A DNA stretch of 64,000 bases, taken from assembly GCF_032922745.1 (NCBI RefSeq), contig NZ_CP136693.1, positions 3,348,001 through 3,412,000 on the forward strand, read 5' to 3'. This DNA is from Marinobacter salarius (GTDB taxonomy: Bacteria > Pseudomonadota > Gammaproteobacteria > Pseudomonadales > Oleiphilaceae). Position numbers and translations under genes: made by a program. Positions 1 through 9,425 of this stretch are shown here, one piece after another; positions within the stretch are counted from its first letter, which is position 1, and each line of letters opens with the position of its first letter. The notes beneath the pieces were generated by a model that was given only the letters and a program-made list of their open reading frames with translations, was not told where the DNA came from and did not search any database.

Positions 1-242
1 AGGTGGTACAGCAAGGCAGACAGAATGCCCCAGGTAATCAGCTTCGCAAGGAAGCTGTCCAGCAAGCCACTAACCCGACTGAAGCCCTCTTCCCCGGAAA
101 GGGAAAGCTGAAGCCCGTACAACATGAAAGCAACACCCACAAATATGATGATGCCACTGACGCGATGCAGTATGGACGTGATGGCTGGCAGCGGAAAATG
201 AAACTTGCCGAGATCGAGATTTACTGGTCGTTTGCTATTCAC
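1..242 (-). CDS. sdhC: Succinate dehydrogenase cytochrome b556 subunit, N-terminal part (runs off left edge)
   Basis: This is the first ~80 codons of the membrane anchor subunit that binds heme b and ubiquinone in succinate dehydrogenase (complex II). Reading the minus strand from a GTG at 242 gives a start resembling SdhC: NSKRPVNLDLGKFHFPLPAI, then the SILHRVSG motif (residues ~23-30), which carries the conserved quinone-site Ser and Arg, then a hydrophobic first membrane helix. A GAGA stretch lies 5 bases before the GTG. The rest of the gene lies beyond position 1. It diverges from gltA, the usual arrangement of these two TCA-cycle loci in gammaproteobacteria. A plus-strand open frame over the same bases is taken as a shadow. 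Confidence 0.88.
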   Translation of the reverse strand, partial: MNSKRPVNLDLGKFHFPLPAITSILHRVSGIIIFVGVAFMLYGLQLSLSGEEGFSRVSGLLDSFLAKLITWGILSALLYH

Positions 243-425
243 AGCGCTCTCACACTCTCTCTTGGTTCCGCGGGGCCGGAAAAACCGGATGCGGATGGTT
301 GGTATGTAACGATCGGCATGCTGGACGGATCCGGCACACGATGTGTTCAGGAGGGAGAAAAACCGGCATGCGCTCTTCTAAGATCTGGCGCTGCGGCCTG
401 TTATATCCCCGATTCCGGGCTACGG

Positions 426-454
426 ATTATAAGGAGTACCCCTTTCAATTACAA
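426..454 (-). promoter_or_regulatory. Probable sigma70 promoter of sdhC
   Basis: On the minus strand TTGTAA (454-449) is followed after 17 bases by a perfect TATAAT (431-426). The predicted transcript starts near 419, so the sdhC leader would be about 175 nt. A long leader fits post-transcriptional control of sdh, which is known in E. coli (small RNAs), but no small-RNA site can be claimed here. The rest of the 243-604 interval shows nothing else I can support. Confidence 0.55.
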
Positions 455-604
455 ACGCGCAACTCTGCCAGAGCCCGTAAAATCAGGCTCCAGGACCCGC
501 TATAAAGAGGATTGACAAATTCAATTCGACCTCGAAAGCGGCCGTATTCCGGATTTCCCTGATTTACAGGAACCGTCAAATAATGGGTTTTATTGCCTCC
601 TCCA

Positions 605-632
605 TTGACAAAAAAAGCCAACGCCCTATATT
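605..632 (+). promoter_or_regulatory. Probable sigma70 promoter of gltA
   Basis: A perfect -35 box TTGACA (605-610) is followed by a 16-base spacer and TATATT (627-632). The predicted start is near 639, about 60 nt before the gltA ATG at 700. Confidence 0.6.
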
Positions 633-699
633 TTGCCGCCAGTTTTGCGATAATACGCGCCTTCTAGCGCTTCCAAATGCTGATAAATAGGAGAGCACC

Positions 700-1974
700 A
701 TGACCGACAGGAAAGCCACGCTTTCGGTGGGTGACAAGTCCATTGAGCTACCGGTTTACTCAGGCACCGTCGGCCCTGACGTCATTGACGTGAGAAGCCT
801 TGTCCAGGAAGGCGTCTTTACGTACGACCCTGGATTTGTTTCCACCGCAGCCTGCGAATCCCAGATCACCTACATCGACGGAGCCAAGGGCGTTCTCCTG
901 CACCGGGGCTACCCTATAGAGGAGCTGGCAGAAAACTCGGACTACTTGGAGGTCTGCTACCTCCTGCTCAACGGCGAGCTGCCGACAGCGGAAGAGAATA
1001 AGCGCTTCCATGACACCATCAAAAACCACACGATGTTGCACGACCAGATGCGCAACTTCTTCCAGGGTTTTCGCCGTGATGCGCATCCGATGGCCATCAT
1101 GTGTGGTGTCGTTGGAGCCCTGTCGGCCTTTTATCACGACCAGATGGACGTCACCAACGTCGAGCAGCGGGAAATCACCGCCCACCGCCTGATTGCGAAA
1201 ATGCCGACCATTGCAGCCTGGTGTTACAAGTACAGCATCGGCCAGCCGTTCATGTACCCTCGCAACGACCTGACCTACTCTGAGAACTTCCTGCAGATGA
1301 TGTTTGGTGTTCCCTGCGAGGAATACAAGCCGAACCCGATCCTGGCCAAGGCGATGGACAAGATTTTCATCCTGCACGCCGATCACGAACAGAACGCGTC
1401 GACCTCAACCGTACGCCTCGCCGGCTCTACCGGCGCCAACCCCTACGCGTGTATCGCCTCCGGTATCGCGGCACTGTGGGGCCCTGCACACGGCGGTGCC
1501 AACGAAGCTGTTCTGGACATGCTTGCGGAAATCGGGGACGAGTCCAACATCGAGAAATTCATTGCCAAGGCGAAGGACAAGGACGACCCGTTCCGGCTGA
1601 TGGGCTTTGGTCACCGGGTCTACAAGAACTTCGACCCGCGCGCCAAAGTAATGGCTGAAACCGCGCACGAAGTCCTGACTGAGCTTGGTCTGGAGAATGA
1701 TCCTCTCCTGAAGATTGCACAACGTCTCGAGAAGATTGCCCTTGAAGACGAGTATTTCGTCCAGCGCAAACTTTACCCGAACGTAGACTTCTACTCCGGC
1801 CTGATTCTCAAGGCCATTGGCATTCCGACGTCCATGTTTACCGTCATATTCGCACTTTCGCGGACTATTGGCTGGTTCTCACACTGGAATGAAATGGTCA
1901 GCGGTGATTATCGCATTGGCCGGCCTCGCCAGCTGTACACCGGCTCCGAGGCAAGGGATTATCCCAAGAAATAA
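700..1974 (+). CDS. gltA: Citrate synthase, type II (hexameric)
   Basis: Condenses acetyl-CoA with oxaloacetate to citrate, the entry step of the TCA cycle, in the cytoplasm. The 424 aa length is normal for the Gram-negative type II enzyme. The catalytic triad is visible: His264 in GPAHGGAN, His305 in GFGHRVYKNFDPRA and Asp363 in NVDFYSG; the HADHEQNASTSTVR block lies at ~226-239. AGGAGAG sits just upstream of the ATG. The gene is monocistronic: it has its own promoter, ends at a strong terminator, and diverges from sdhC. NADH inhibition is typical of the family and is not shown by the sequence alone. Confidence 0.98.
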   Translation: MTDRKATLSVGDKSIELPVYSGTVGPDVIDVRSLVQEGVFTYDPGFVSTAACESQITYIDGAKGVLLHRGYPIEELAENSDYLEVCYLLLNGELPTAEENKRFHDTIKNHTMLHDQMRNFFQGFRRDAHPMAIMCGVVGALSAFYHDQMDVTNVEQREITAHRLIAKMPTIAAWCYKYSIGQPFMYPRNDLTYSENFLQMMFGVPCEEYKPNPILAKAMDKIFILHADHEQNASTSTVRLAGSTGANPYACIASGIAALWGPAHGGANEAVLDMLAEIGDESNIEKFIAKAKDKDDPFRLMGFGHRVYKNFDPRAKVMAETAHEVLTELGLENDPLLKIAQRLEKIALEDEYFVQRKLYPNVDFYSGLILKAIGIPTSMFTVIFALSRTIGWFSHWNEMVSGDYRIGRPRQLYTGSEARDYPKK

Positions 1975-1994
1975 CTGACGGATCGCAGAAATTG

Positions 1995-2022
1995 AAAGGC
2001 CGCTATACCAGCGGCCTTTTTT
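1995..2022 (+). terminator. Rho-independent terminator of gltA
   Basis: Inverted repeat AGGCCGC (1997-2003) and GCGGCCT (2011-2017) around a 7-base loop, followed directly by a T run to 2022. It lies 20 bases after the gltA stop. Confidence 0.9.
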
Positions 2023-2091
2023 GTGCCCTCACATTCTGCAATGATTGATGTTTTCTTTACGCAAACAACAACCACGTCCGGAGAAACAGTG

Positions 2092-2967
2092 ATGAACGTA
2101 ACGGCAGCATTTATCGGTCTCGGCGTAATGGGCTACCCAATGGCGGGCCACCTGGCAAATGCGGGCTTTTCAGTCCAGGTATGGAACCGAACACATGGCA
2201 AAGCAGAGACTTGGGCCAGCCAATACAACGGAACGGCCTGCGACTCCATAGCGGCCGCCGTTGGTGAAGCAGACTTCGTGTTTACCTGCGTGGGTGCCGA
2301 TGTTGACCTGAAAAAAGTCTATGAAGGCCCGGAGGGCATCATTGCCAACGCCAAGCCCGGCGCCGTGTTAGTCGACCACACAACGGCCTCTGCAGGCATT
2401 GCGGAGCAATTGGGTCAGCTCGCCAGCGCCCGCAACCTTGAGTTTGTTGACGCGCCGGTATCCGGTGGCCAACAAGGTGCGGAAAACGGCCAGCTTACCA
2501 TCATGTGTGGCGGGGAGGCCGACGCTTTTTCGCAAGCGAAACCACTGATGGAACGTTACGCCAAAGCCCTGAACCATATGGGCCCGATCGGCAGCGGACA
2601 GAAAACCAAAATGGTAAATCAGATTGCCATCGCTGGCCTGGTTCAGGGGCTGTCGGAAGCCCTTCACTTTGCCGAACAGGCAGAGCTGGATGTGCGCAAG
2701 GTCGTCGACGTTATCTCCAAGGGAGCCGCGCAGTCATGGCAGATGGAAAACCGCTCAGGCACCATGATTGATGGTGAGTTCGAACACGGTTTCGCTGTTG
2801 ACTGGATGCGCAAGGACCTGGCGATCTGCCTCGAAGAGGCACGAAAGAATGGCTCGAGGATTCCGGTCGCCGCACTCGTTGACCAGTTCTATGGAGATGT
2901 TCAGCAGATGGGGGGAAGCCGCTGGGATACGTCTTCACTGATACAACGGCTACGCAAGAAATCCTGA
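2092..2967 (+). CDS. NAD(P)-dependent beta-hydroxyacid dehydrogenase, 3-hydroxyisobutyrate dehydrogenase family
   Basis: A 291 aa cytoplasmic oxidoreductase of the family holding 3-hydroxyisobutyrate dehydrogenase, tartronate semialdehyde reductase and glyoxylate/succinic semialdehyde reductases. The N-terminal Rossmann motif is GLGVMG (residues 9-14). The substrate-binding segment DAPVSGG and the block GSGQKTKMVNQ, with the family's catalytic Lys, are present. The start at 2092 is preceded by GGAGA with 7-base spacing; an earlier in-frame GTG at 2023 lies against the gltA terminator and is unlikely. Neighbours (gltA and convergent topA) do not reveal the substrate, so no symbol is given. Confidence 0.88.
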   Translation: MNVTAAFIGLGVMGYPMAGHLANAGFSVQVWNRTHGKAETWASQYNGTACDSIAAAVGEADFVFTCVGADVDLKKVYEGPEGIIANAKPGAVLVDHTTASAGIAEQLGQLASARNLEFVDAPVSGGQQGAENGQLTIMCGGEADAFSQAKPLMERYAKALNHMGPIGSGQKTKMVNQIAIAGLVQGLSEALHFAEQAELDVRKVVDVISKGAAQSWQMENRSGTMIDGEFEHGFAVDWMRKDLAICLEEARKNGSRIPVAALVDQFYGDVQQMGGSRWDTSSLIQRLRKKS

Positions 2968-2988
2968 CGTTCGTTTTCAAACAACCAG

Positions 2989-3013
2989 CAGGATGGGTAT
3001 CAAACCCATCCTG
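2989..3013. terminator. Hairpin between convergent genes
   Basis: A perfect 10-bp inverted repeat (CAGGATGGGT at 2989-2998 and its complement at 3004-3013) with a 5-base loop lies between the dehydrogenase and topA stops. Neither side has a clean T run (the minus side has TGTTTG), so it may be a weak bidirectional terminator. Confidence 0.5.
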
Positions 3014-3028
3014 CCATGAAGCAGCTCC

Positions 3029-5665
3029 TCACTTCTCTTTCGGCTGCCACTTGCCGCTCACAAACCACGCTGACCACCCTGTCGCTTTGCCGTCTTTTTC
3101 CGACATCACGTACTGCTCCTTGCTCTTCCGGCTATAACGGATAACCGTCGGATTTCCTTCCGGGTCACGTTCCGGGGCGTCCATCAGGTAATCGTACTTC
3201 GGATCAATTTCCTTGCGATGCGGCTTGATCTCCATCACCAGCGGCGGACGCGTTTCCCGGTTCTTGGGGAACTTGCTGGCAGCCAGGAACAAGCCGGAAG
3301 CGCCATCACGGAGCACGTAGGTGTCTTCCACCTTCTGGCACTGCAGTTCAGGCATCGGCACCGGATCCATCTTGGGCGGCGCAGGCTCGCCGCTTTTCAA
3401 CAGTTTGCGGGTATTCTTGCATTCGGTGTTGGTGCAGCCGAAATATTTACCGAAACGCCCGGTCTTGAGCTGCATTTCAGAGCCGCATTTGTCGCACTCC
3501 AGGGTCGGACCTTCATAACCCTTGATACGGAACGTACCCTTCTCCACTTCATAGCCGGAACAATCGGGGTTGTTACCGCACACATGGAGCTTTCGGCCTT
3601 CGTCCACCAGGTAACTGTCCATGGCAGTTCCGCATTTCGGGCACCGCCGTTTCTTGCGCAAAAGACGGGTTTCACCTTCACCGTCGACGTCTTCGTCGGC
3701 GCTGACGACTTCGTCACCGGAAACCAGGTTGATGGTCGTTTTGCAACGTTCTTTGGGTGGCAGGGAGTAACCTGAACATCCCAGAAAGACACCGGTACTG
3801 GCCACCCGGATCTGCATCGGGCGACTGCACGTGGGACATGGAATGTCGGTCTCGGTCGGGGTATTTGCCCGCATGCTTCCGTCTTCGCCGCTCTCGGCGG
3901 TTTCGAGTTGCAGGCGGAAACGACCGTAAAAGTCGTTGAGAACCTTTTTCCAGTCCACCTCGCCACCAGCGATTTCGTCCAGCTCATCTTCCATTTTGGC
4001 GGTGAAGTCAAAATCCATCAGGTTCGGAAAGGATTCCGACAACCGCTCGGTGACGATCTCGCCCATTTTTTCAGCGTAGAAGCGACGGTTCTGCAAACGG
4101 ACGTAGCCACGATCCTGGATGGTGGAGATAATCGAAGCGTAGGTGGATGGTCGCCCGATCCCCTGCTTCTCCAGCTCCTTGACCAGGCTCGCCTCGGTAT
4201 AGCGCGGTGACGGCTTGGTGAAGTGCTGGCTTGGGTCCAGCTTCTTCAGCGTCAGGGTTTCGTCGACCTTGATATCCGGAAGCGCGATGTCTTCGTCTTT
4301 CTTGGCGGACTGCGGCGCCACTTTGAGGAAACCCTCAAATTTGATGATCCGACCCCGTGTACGGAGCTCGTAGTCGCCATTGGCAACCACGATGGACGTG
4401 CTCAGGAACTCGGCGTCGGCCATCTGACAGGCAATAAACTGGCGCCAGATCAGGTCGTAGAGCTTCTCAGCGTCTTTCTCCAGACCGCTTATATCGGCAG
4501 GCCTACGACTCACATCGGTCGGACGGATGGCCTCGTGAGCCTCCTGGGCACCCTCTTTGCTGCCGTATACCCTTGGTTTCTCCGGCAGGAATTTATCGCC
4601 GAACTGCTTTTTGACGAACTCACGGCAACTGGTCACGGCGTCCTGGCTCAGATTGGTCGAGTCGGTACGCATGTAGGTGATGAAGCCGGCTTCATAGAGG
4701 CGCTGGGCCAACATCATGGTTTTCTTGACGCTGAACCCCATCCGGTTGCTGGCCGCCTGCTGCAGCGTGGACGTAATAAAGGGGGCGGAGGGACGCGAGC
4801 GTGTCGGCTTGTCCTCTCGTTTGGCCACCTTGAACGTGCCATCTTTCAGGCGGTCAACATGTTCGACACTCTGTTTCTCACTGACTGGACGGTAGGCCTT
4901 ATCGTCATACCGGGTCACTTCAAAACGAACAGCCTGCTCCGCCTGCTTCGAAGCCAGGTCAGCATGCAACTGCCAGAACTCTTCGGGAATGAACTTGCGG
5001 ATTTCCCGTTCGCGTTCGACGATAAGCCGAACTGCAACCGACTGAACCCGACCGGCCGAAAGGCCGCGTGCAATCTTGGCCCACAGCAATGGCGATACCA
5101 TATAGCCGACGACCCGGTCGAGGAATCGACGCGCCTGCTGTGCGTTAACGCGGTTGTTATCGAGATTCCCCGGATCCTTGAAGGCTTCCTGGATGGCACG
5201 CTTGGTTATCTCATTGAACACCACGCGGCGATATTTTTCGGGTTCGCCCCCAATGGTCTGCTGGAGGTGCCAGGCGATCGCCTCCCCCTCACGGTCCAAA
5301 TCCGTCGCGAGATAGATATGATCGGCGGACTTTGCCAACCGCTTGAGTTCGCTGACAACCTTTTCCTTGCCGGGCAGTATCTCGTATCGGGCGCTCCAGT
5401 CCTGGTCAGGATCTACCCCCATGCGGGCAACCAGTTGCTCCCTGGACTTCCGTTTCTTGTGAACCACCTTCTCTTCCGGGCTCATCTTGCGGGTCAACGC
5501 GGCCTGCCTGGCACGTTCTTTCGGATCTGACGTTGAGCCGCTACCGCTGACCGGAAGGTCGCGAATGTGCCCGACGCTGGACTTCACAATGAAGTCGGAC
5601 CCCAGGTATTTGTTGATGGTCTTCGCTTTCGCTGGCGACTCGACAATAACGAGGCTTTTACCCAT
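3029..5665 (-). CDS. topA: DNA topoisomerase I
   Basis: Type IA topoisomerase that relaxes negative supercoils by a single-strand break and a 5'-phosphotyrosyl link. The protein has 878 aa (E. coli TopA has 865). The TOPRIM domain begins at the N-terminus with SLVIVESPAKAKTINKYLG and includes the acidic DLDREGEAIAWHL motif. The active-site Tyr is ~331 in ITYMRTDSTNLS. The C-terminal third carries three zinc-ribbon-like modules: CPTC...C, CPKCG...CGNNPDC and CDKCG...CTNTEC. It is convergent with the upstream dehydrogenase and is not in an operon with fadA. The full length and intact motifs make the call secure. Confidence 0.98.
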   Translation of the reverse strand: MGKSLVIVESPAKAKTINKYLGSDFIVKSSVGHIRDLPVSGSGSTSDPKERARQAALTRKMSPEEKVVHKKRKSREQLVARMGVDPDQDWSARYEILPGKEKVVSELKRLAKSADHIYLATDLDREGEAIAWHLQQTIGGEPEKYRRVVFNEITKRAIQEAFKDPGNLDNNRVNAQQARRFLDRVVGYMVSPLLWAKIARGLSAGRVQSVAVRLIVEREREIRKFIPEEFWQLHADLASKQAEQAVRFEVTRYDDKAYRPVSEKQSVEHVDRLKDGTFKVAKREDKPTRSRPSAPFITSTLQQAASNRMGFSVKKTMMLAQRLYEAGFITYMRTDSTNLSQDAVTSCREFVKKQFGDKFLPEKPRVYGSKEGAQEAHEAIRPTDVSRRPADISGLEKDAEKLYDLIWRQFIACQMADAEFLSTSIVVANGDYELRTRGRIIKFEGFLKVAPQSAKKDEDIALPDIKVDETLTLKKLDPSQHFTKPSPRYTEASLVKELEKQGIGRPSTYASIISTIQDRGYVRLQNRRFYAEKMGEIVTERLSESFPNLMDFDFTAKMEDELDEIAGGEVDWKKVLNDFYGRFRLQLETAESGEDGSMRANTPTETDIPCPTCSRPMQIRVASTGVFLGCSGYSLPPKERCKTTINLVSGDEVVSADEDVDGEGETRLLRKKRRCPKCGTAMDSYLVDEGRKLHVCGNNPDCSGYEVEKGTFRIKGYEGPTLECDKCGSEMQLKTGRFGKYFGCTNTECKNTRKLLKSGEPAPPKMDPVPMPELQCQKVEDTYVLRDGASGLFLAASKFPKNRETRPPLVMEIKPHRKEIDPKYDYLMDAPERDPEGNPTVIRYSRKSKEQYVMSEKDGKATGWSAWFVSGKWQPKEK

Positions 5666-5855
5666 ATCGGAGATCTGTGTCCTTGGCGATAATCGGTTAA
5701 AAAATCAGCAAACCGGAAACTCGCTGTAAAATCAGTCGGCTAGAAAACAGTCCATAGCCGCCACAAGTGTATAGGTGCATTGTTTTACAGGGTCAAGAAA
5801 AGCAAGACAACCCATTCTTTTATTTCCAGGCGCCTTTTTCTCCAGTCAGAGACAG

Positions 5856-5877
5856 GAAAGCCCGGCGTTTGCCGGGC
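5856..5877 (-). terminator. Likely terminator downstream of fadA
   Basis: GCCCGGC (5860-5866) and GCCGGGC (5871-5877) form a 7-bp GC-rich stem with a 4-base loop, followed on the minus strand by TTTCCT. It lies about 40 bases beyond the fadA stop. Nothing else stands out in the 5666-5912 interval. Confidence 0.6.
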
Positions 5878-5912
5878 CTCCTGAGACAGCGTTACTGATT
5901 CTGCTCAATGAA

Positions 5913-7088
5913 TCAGAGACGCTCCCATACCGTTGCAATGCCCTGCCCCAGGCCGATACACATGGTGGAAACACCAAGCTTACCGCCTTTGGCCTGCATG
6001 ACATTCAGCAGGGTTGTGGAGATACGTGCACCGGAACAACCCAGCGGATGCCCAAGGGCAATCGCGCCACCGTTCAGGTTTACTTTCTCTTCCATTACAC
6101 CCAACAGCTTCAGGTCTTTCAGGACCGGCAGGGACTGACCCGCAAAGGCTTCGTTCAGTTCCCAGAAGTCGATATCTTCGACTTTCAGGCCTGCGCGCTT
6201 CAACGCCTTCTTGGTGGCCGGAACCGGGCCGTAACCCATGATCGCGGGATCACAACCGGCAACAGCCATGCTGCGAATCCTGGCAACCGGCTTCAGGCCC
6301 AGAGCTTCAGCACGCTCTGCGGACATCAGCACCATGGCTGCGGCACCGTCAGTCAGCTGCGAGGACGTACCTGCAGTCACTGTACCGTTTTTCGGATCGA
6401 ACGCTGGCTTCAGCTGACCCAGCGATTCAGCGGTGGTTTCGGGACGAATGGTCTCGTCTTCCTCGATCAGCACTTTAAAGCCGTTCTCGTCATGGCCTTC
6501 AATCGGAACGATTTCGTTCTTGAAGCGGCCTTCCTGAGTGGCTTCATGCGCCAGGCGATGTGAACGTGCGCCAAACTCGTCCTGCTGCTCACGGGTGATG
6601 CCGTGCATCTTGGCGAGCATTTCTGCGGTCAGGCCCATCATATTGGATGCTTTGGCAGAGTACTTGGACGCAGCCGGGTTGTGGTCAAAACCGTCGGTCA
6701 TGGGAATGTGCCCCATGTGCTCAACACCACCCACGAAGAACACATCGCCGTTGCCAGTCTGGATCGCCTGGGCGGCGGTGTGGATCGCGCTCATGGCAGA
6801 ACCACACAGACGGTTCACGGTCTGGGCAGCAGACTCATGAGGGATGCGGGTCAGCAATGAAATCTGACGCGCCACGTTGAAGCCCTGCTCCTTGGTCTGA
6901 TTTACACAGCCCCAGATCACATCTTCAACTTCTTTCGGGTCGAGCTTCGGGTTGCGCTCAAACAGTGCTTCGATCAGCGCAGCCGACAGGGTTTCCGCAC
7001 GAACATTGCGGAAGCAGCCGTTTTTGGCACGCCCCATCGGAGTCCGCACGCAATCGACGACGACAACGTCTCTCGGATTAAGGCTCAT
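5913..7088 (-). CDS. fadA: 3-ketoacyl-CoA thiolase, fatty acid oxidation complex beta subunit
   Basis: Cleaves 3-ketoacyl-CoA with CoA to acetyl-CoA and a chain-shortened acyl-CoA, the last step of beta-oxidation, as the beta subunit of the alpha2beta2 FadBA complex. It has 391 aa, normal for FadA. The acylated nucleophile is Cys95 in NRLCGSAMSA; the other catalytic blocks GGAIALGHPLGCSG and STMCIGLGQG are near the C-terminus. GGAG lies 9 bases before the ATG. It follows fadB after a 33-base gap in the standard fadBA order, so the two are cotranscribed. Confidence 0.97.
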   Translation of the reverse strand: MSLNPRDVVVVDCVRTPMGRAKNGCFRNVRAETLSAALIEALFERNPKLDPKEVEDVIWGCVNQTKEQGFNVARQISLLTRIPHESAAQTVNRLCGSAMSAIHTAAQAIQTGNGDVFFVGGVEHMGHIPMTDGFDHNPAASKYSAKASNMMGLTAEMLAKMHGITREQQDEFGARSHRLAHEATQEGRFKNEIVPIEGHDENGFKVLIEEDETIRPETTAESLGQLKPAFDPKNGTVTAGTSSQLTDGAAAMVLMSAERAEALGLKPVARIRSMAVAGCDPAIMGYGPVPATKKALKRAGLKVEDIDFWELNEAFAGQSLPVLKDLKLLGVMEEKVNLNGGAIALGHPLGCSGARISTTLLNVMQAKGGKLGVSTMCIGLGQGIATVWERL

Positions 7089-7121
7089 AGATCTTTCTCC
7101 GTTCGGAAATCTCGTTCAGGG

Positions 7122-9269
7122 TTAGCCAAAGAACTTTTCGCCAGTCTTGGCCATTTCACGCAGCTTCTCGGTCGGATGGTACAGGGGACCAAGATCTGCA
7201 AACTTGTCTGCCAGCTCGACGAACTTGTCGACACCCATGTCGTCGATATAACGCAGGGCACCACCACGGAACGGCGGGAAGCCGATACCGAAAATCAGGC
7301 CCATATCGGCGTCTGCCGGGTCTTCAACAATGCCGTCTTCCAGGCAGCGAACGGTTTCGAGGCACAGAGGCAGCATCATACGTGCGATGATGTCCTCGTC
7401 GCTGAAATCGTTCTTACCCTGAACAACCGGCTCAAGCAGCTTGTAGGTTTCTTCGTCGACAACCTTCTTCTGCTTGCCTTTGCGGTCCAGTTCGTACTTA
7501 TAGAAGCCCTTGTCGTTCTTCTGTCCGTAACGGTTGTTATCGAACATCACGTCAATGGCGGTAGTACCTTCGTGCTTCATGCGGTCCGGGAAGCCGTCAG
7601 CCATGACTTCGCCAGCGTGCTTGCCGGTGTCCATGCCAACGACGTCCAGCAGATAGGCAGGGCCCATCGGCCAACCGAACTTCTCCATGACCTTGTCGAC
7701 GTGCTGGAAATCCGCGCCGTCACGTACCAGGTTCACAAAGCCACCGAAGTATGGGAACAGCACACGGTTGACCAGGAAGCCCGGGCAGTCGTTGACCACA
7801 ATCGGGGTCTTACCCATGGCCTTGGCGTAGGCCACGGTGGTGGCGATAGCCTTGTCACTGGTCTTCTCACCGCGGATAACCTCAACCAACGGCATCATGT
7901 GCACCGGGTTGAAGAAGTGCATGCCGCAGAAGTTTTCCGGGCGCTTCAGGTTCTTGGCCAGAAGATCGATGGAAATGGTGGAGGTGTTGGACGTCAGGAT
8001 GGCGTCTTCACGAACATTATCCTCGGTCTCACGAAGAACAGCGTCTTTAACCTTCGGGTTTTCAACAACGGCCTCAACAACCAGGTCAACGTTCTTGAAG
8101 TCGCCGTAGTTGAGTGTCGGCGTGATGCTGTTCAGAACGTCAGCCATCTTGCTGGTGTCCATCTTACCCTTGTCAACACGCTTGGAAAGAAGCTTCTTCG
8201 CCTCTTTAAGACCCAGAGCAATACCTTCCTGGGCGATGTCCTTCATGATGATGGGCGTACCCTTCAATGCGGACTGGTAGGCCACACCGCCACCCATGAT
8301 GCCAGCGCCCAGAACGGCCGCCAGTTTCACGTCATTGGCTTCCTTTTCCCAGGCCTTGGCCTTTTTCTTCAGCTCCTGATCGTTCAGGAACAGGCCAACC
8401 AGGCAGGCTGCCACGTTGGTTTTGGCCATCTTGGCGAAGCCTTTGGCCTCAACCTCGATCGCTTTGTCACGGGTAAGGCCGGCATGCTTCTGCATGACCT
8501 TGATTGCCTCGACCGGGGCCGGATAGTTCTTGCCAGCCTGGCCGGCAACGTACGCCTTGGAGATCTCGAAAGCCATCATGCTTTCCATGGCGTTCAGTTT
8601 GATCTTGCCCTTCTTCTCTTCACGACGCGCCTGGTAATCCAGCTTGCCGTCGTTGCACTGGTTGATAATGCTGATGGCTGCCTCTACCAGCTTCTCACCC
8701 TCAAGTACGGCATCAACTGCACCAACTTTAAGGGCTTTGTCGGCACGGTTCTCAGTGCCGCCGCAGATCCATTCAACCGCGTAGTCAACACCGACCAGAC
8801 GGGACAGACGAACAGTGCCGCCAAAACCTGGAAAAATACCCAGCTTTACTTCCGGAAGACCTACTTTGGCCTTCTTGTCCATCACCCGGTAATCCGTGGC
8901 AAGACACATTTCGAAGCCGCCACCCAACGCCATACCGTTGATCGCCGTTACGGTGGGGAAAGGCAGATCTTCAATCGCGCTGAACACCTCATTGGCCTTG
9001 AGGTTGTTGGCAACGAGGTCTTCTTCCGGCCCGGCAAACAGGTCGGTGAATTCCGTAATGTCGGCGCCAACAATAAAGCTGTCCTTGGAACTGGTCACGA
9101 CAAGGCCTTTCAGGCCCTTCTGCGCTTCCAGTTTGTCAGTCGCGGCGCGGAGCTCTTCAATCGTGAGACGGTTGAACTTGTTCACTGACTCGCCCTGCAA
9201 GTCAAAGTTCAACTGAGCGATCCCGCCTTCGATCTCTTTAACCGTGATGGCTTTACCTTCGTAAATCAT
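7122..9269 (-). CDS. fadB: Fatty acid oxidation complex alpha subunit: enoyl-CoA hydratase / 3-hydroxyacyl-CoA dehydrogenase
   Basis: Multifunctional beta-oxidation enzyme, 715 aa from the chosen ATG at 9269 (Pseudomonas-type FadB length). The N-terminal crotonase domain has the oxyanion-hole segment GMALGGGFEMCLATDYRV and the catalytic Glu region GLPEVKLGIFPGFGGT. The dehydrogenase half starts at GAGIMGGG (Rossmann) and carries the catalytic His in GMHFFNPVHMM. An in-frame start 33 codons earlier (9368) lacks family similarity, whereas MIYEGK matches the usual FadB N-terminus and has GGAG 9-10 bases upstream. It is the first gene of the fadBA operon. Confidence 0.97.
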   Translation of the reverse strand: MIYEGKAITVKEIEGGIAQLNFDLQGESVNKFNRLTIEELRAATDKLEAQKGLKGLVVTSSKDSFIVGADITEFTDLFAGPEEDLVANNLKANEVFSAIEDLPFPTVTAINGMALGGGFEMCLATDYRVMDKKAKVGLPEVKLGIFPGFGGTVRLSRLVGVDYAVEWICGGTENRADKALKVGAVDAVLEGEKLVEAAISIINQCNDGKLDYQARREEKKGKIKLNAMESMMAFEISKAYVAGQAGKNYPAPVEAIKVMQKHAGLTRDKAIEVEAKGFAKMAKTNVAACLVGLFLNDQELKKKAKAWEKEANDVKLAAVLGAGIMGGGVAYQSALKGTPIIMKDIAQEGIALGLKEAKKLLSKRVDKGKMDTSKMADVLNSITPTLNYGDFKNVDLVVEAVVENPKVKDAVLRETEDNVREDAILTSNTSTISIDLLAKNLKRPENFCGMHFFNPVHMMPLVEVIRGEKTSDKAIATTVAYAKAMGKTPIVVNDCPGFLVNRVLFPYFGGFVNLVRDGADFQHVDKVMEKFGWPMGPAYLLDVVGMDTGKHAGEVMADGFPDRMKHEGTTAIDVMFDNNRYGQKNDKGFYKYELDRKGKQKKVVDEETYKLLEPVVQGKNDFSDEDIIARMMLPLCLETVRCLEDGIVEDPADADMGLIFGIGFPPFRGGALRYIDDMGVDKFVELADKFADLGPLYHPTEKLREMAKTGEKFFG

Positions 9270-9425
9270 CAACTGATCTCCAGTCTGTGTTTGGAACTGC
9301 TGAAACAGCCGCACAAGCGTTTCGCAAGACGACCGCTGATGCAGCGAGATTTCGGTCACTGTTTTCAATCAATACCCGATCAAGCGATCCAAGAATTCAT
9401 ACAGTCGTTTGAATCGTGGTGTGAC

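Noticed and set aside
3..515. Plus-strand open frame of 170 codons at the left edge
   Set aside because: It lies antisense to sdhC, whose N-terminus is clearly recognisable on the minus strand, and its translation resembles nothing.
4223..5530. 435-codon open frame antisense to topA
   Set aside because: Full-length topA motifs are on the other strand; the antisense product has no family features and arises from codon bias.
7176..9188. 670-codon open frame antisense to fadB
   Set aside because: Shadow of a highly expressed gene; fadB on the minus strand has all catalytic motifs.
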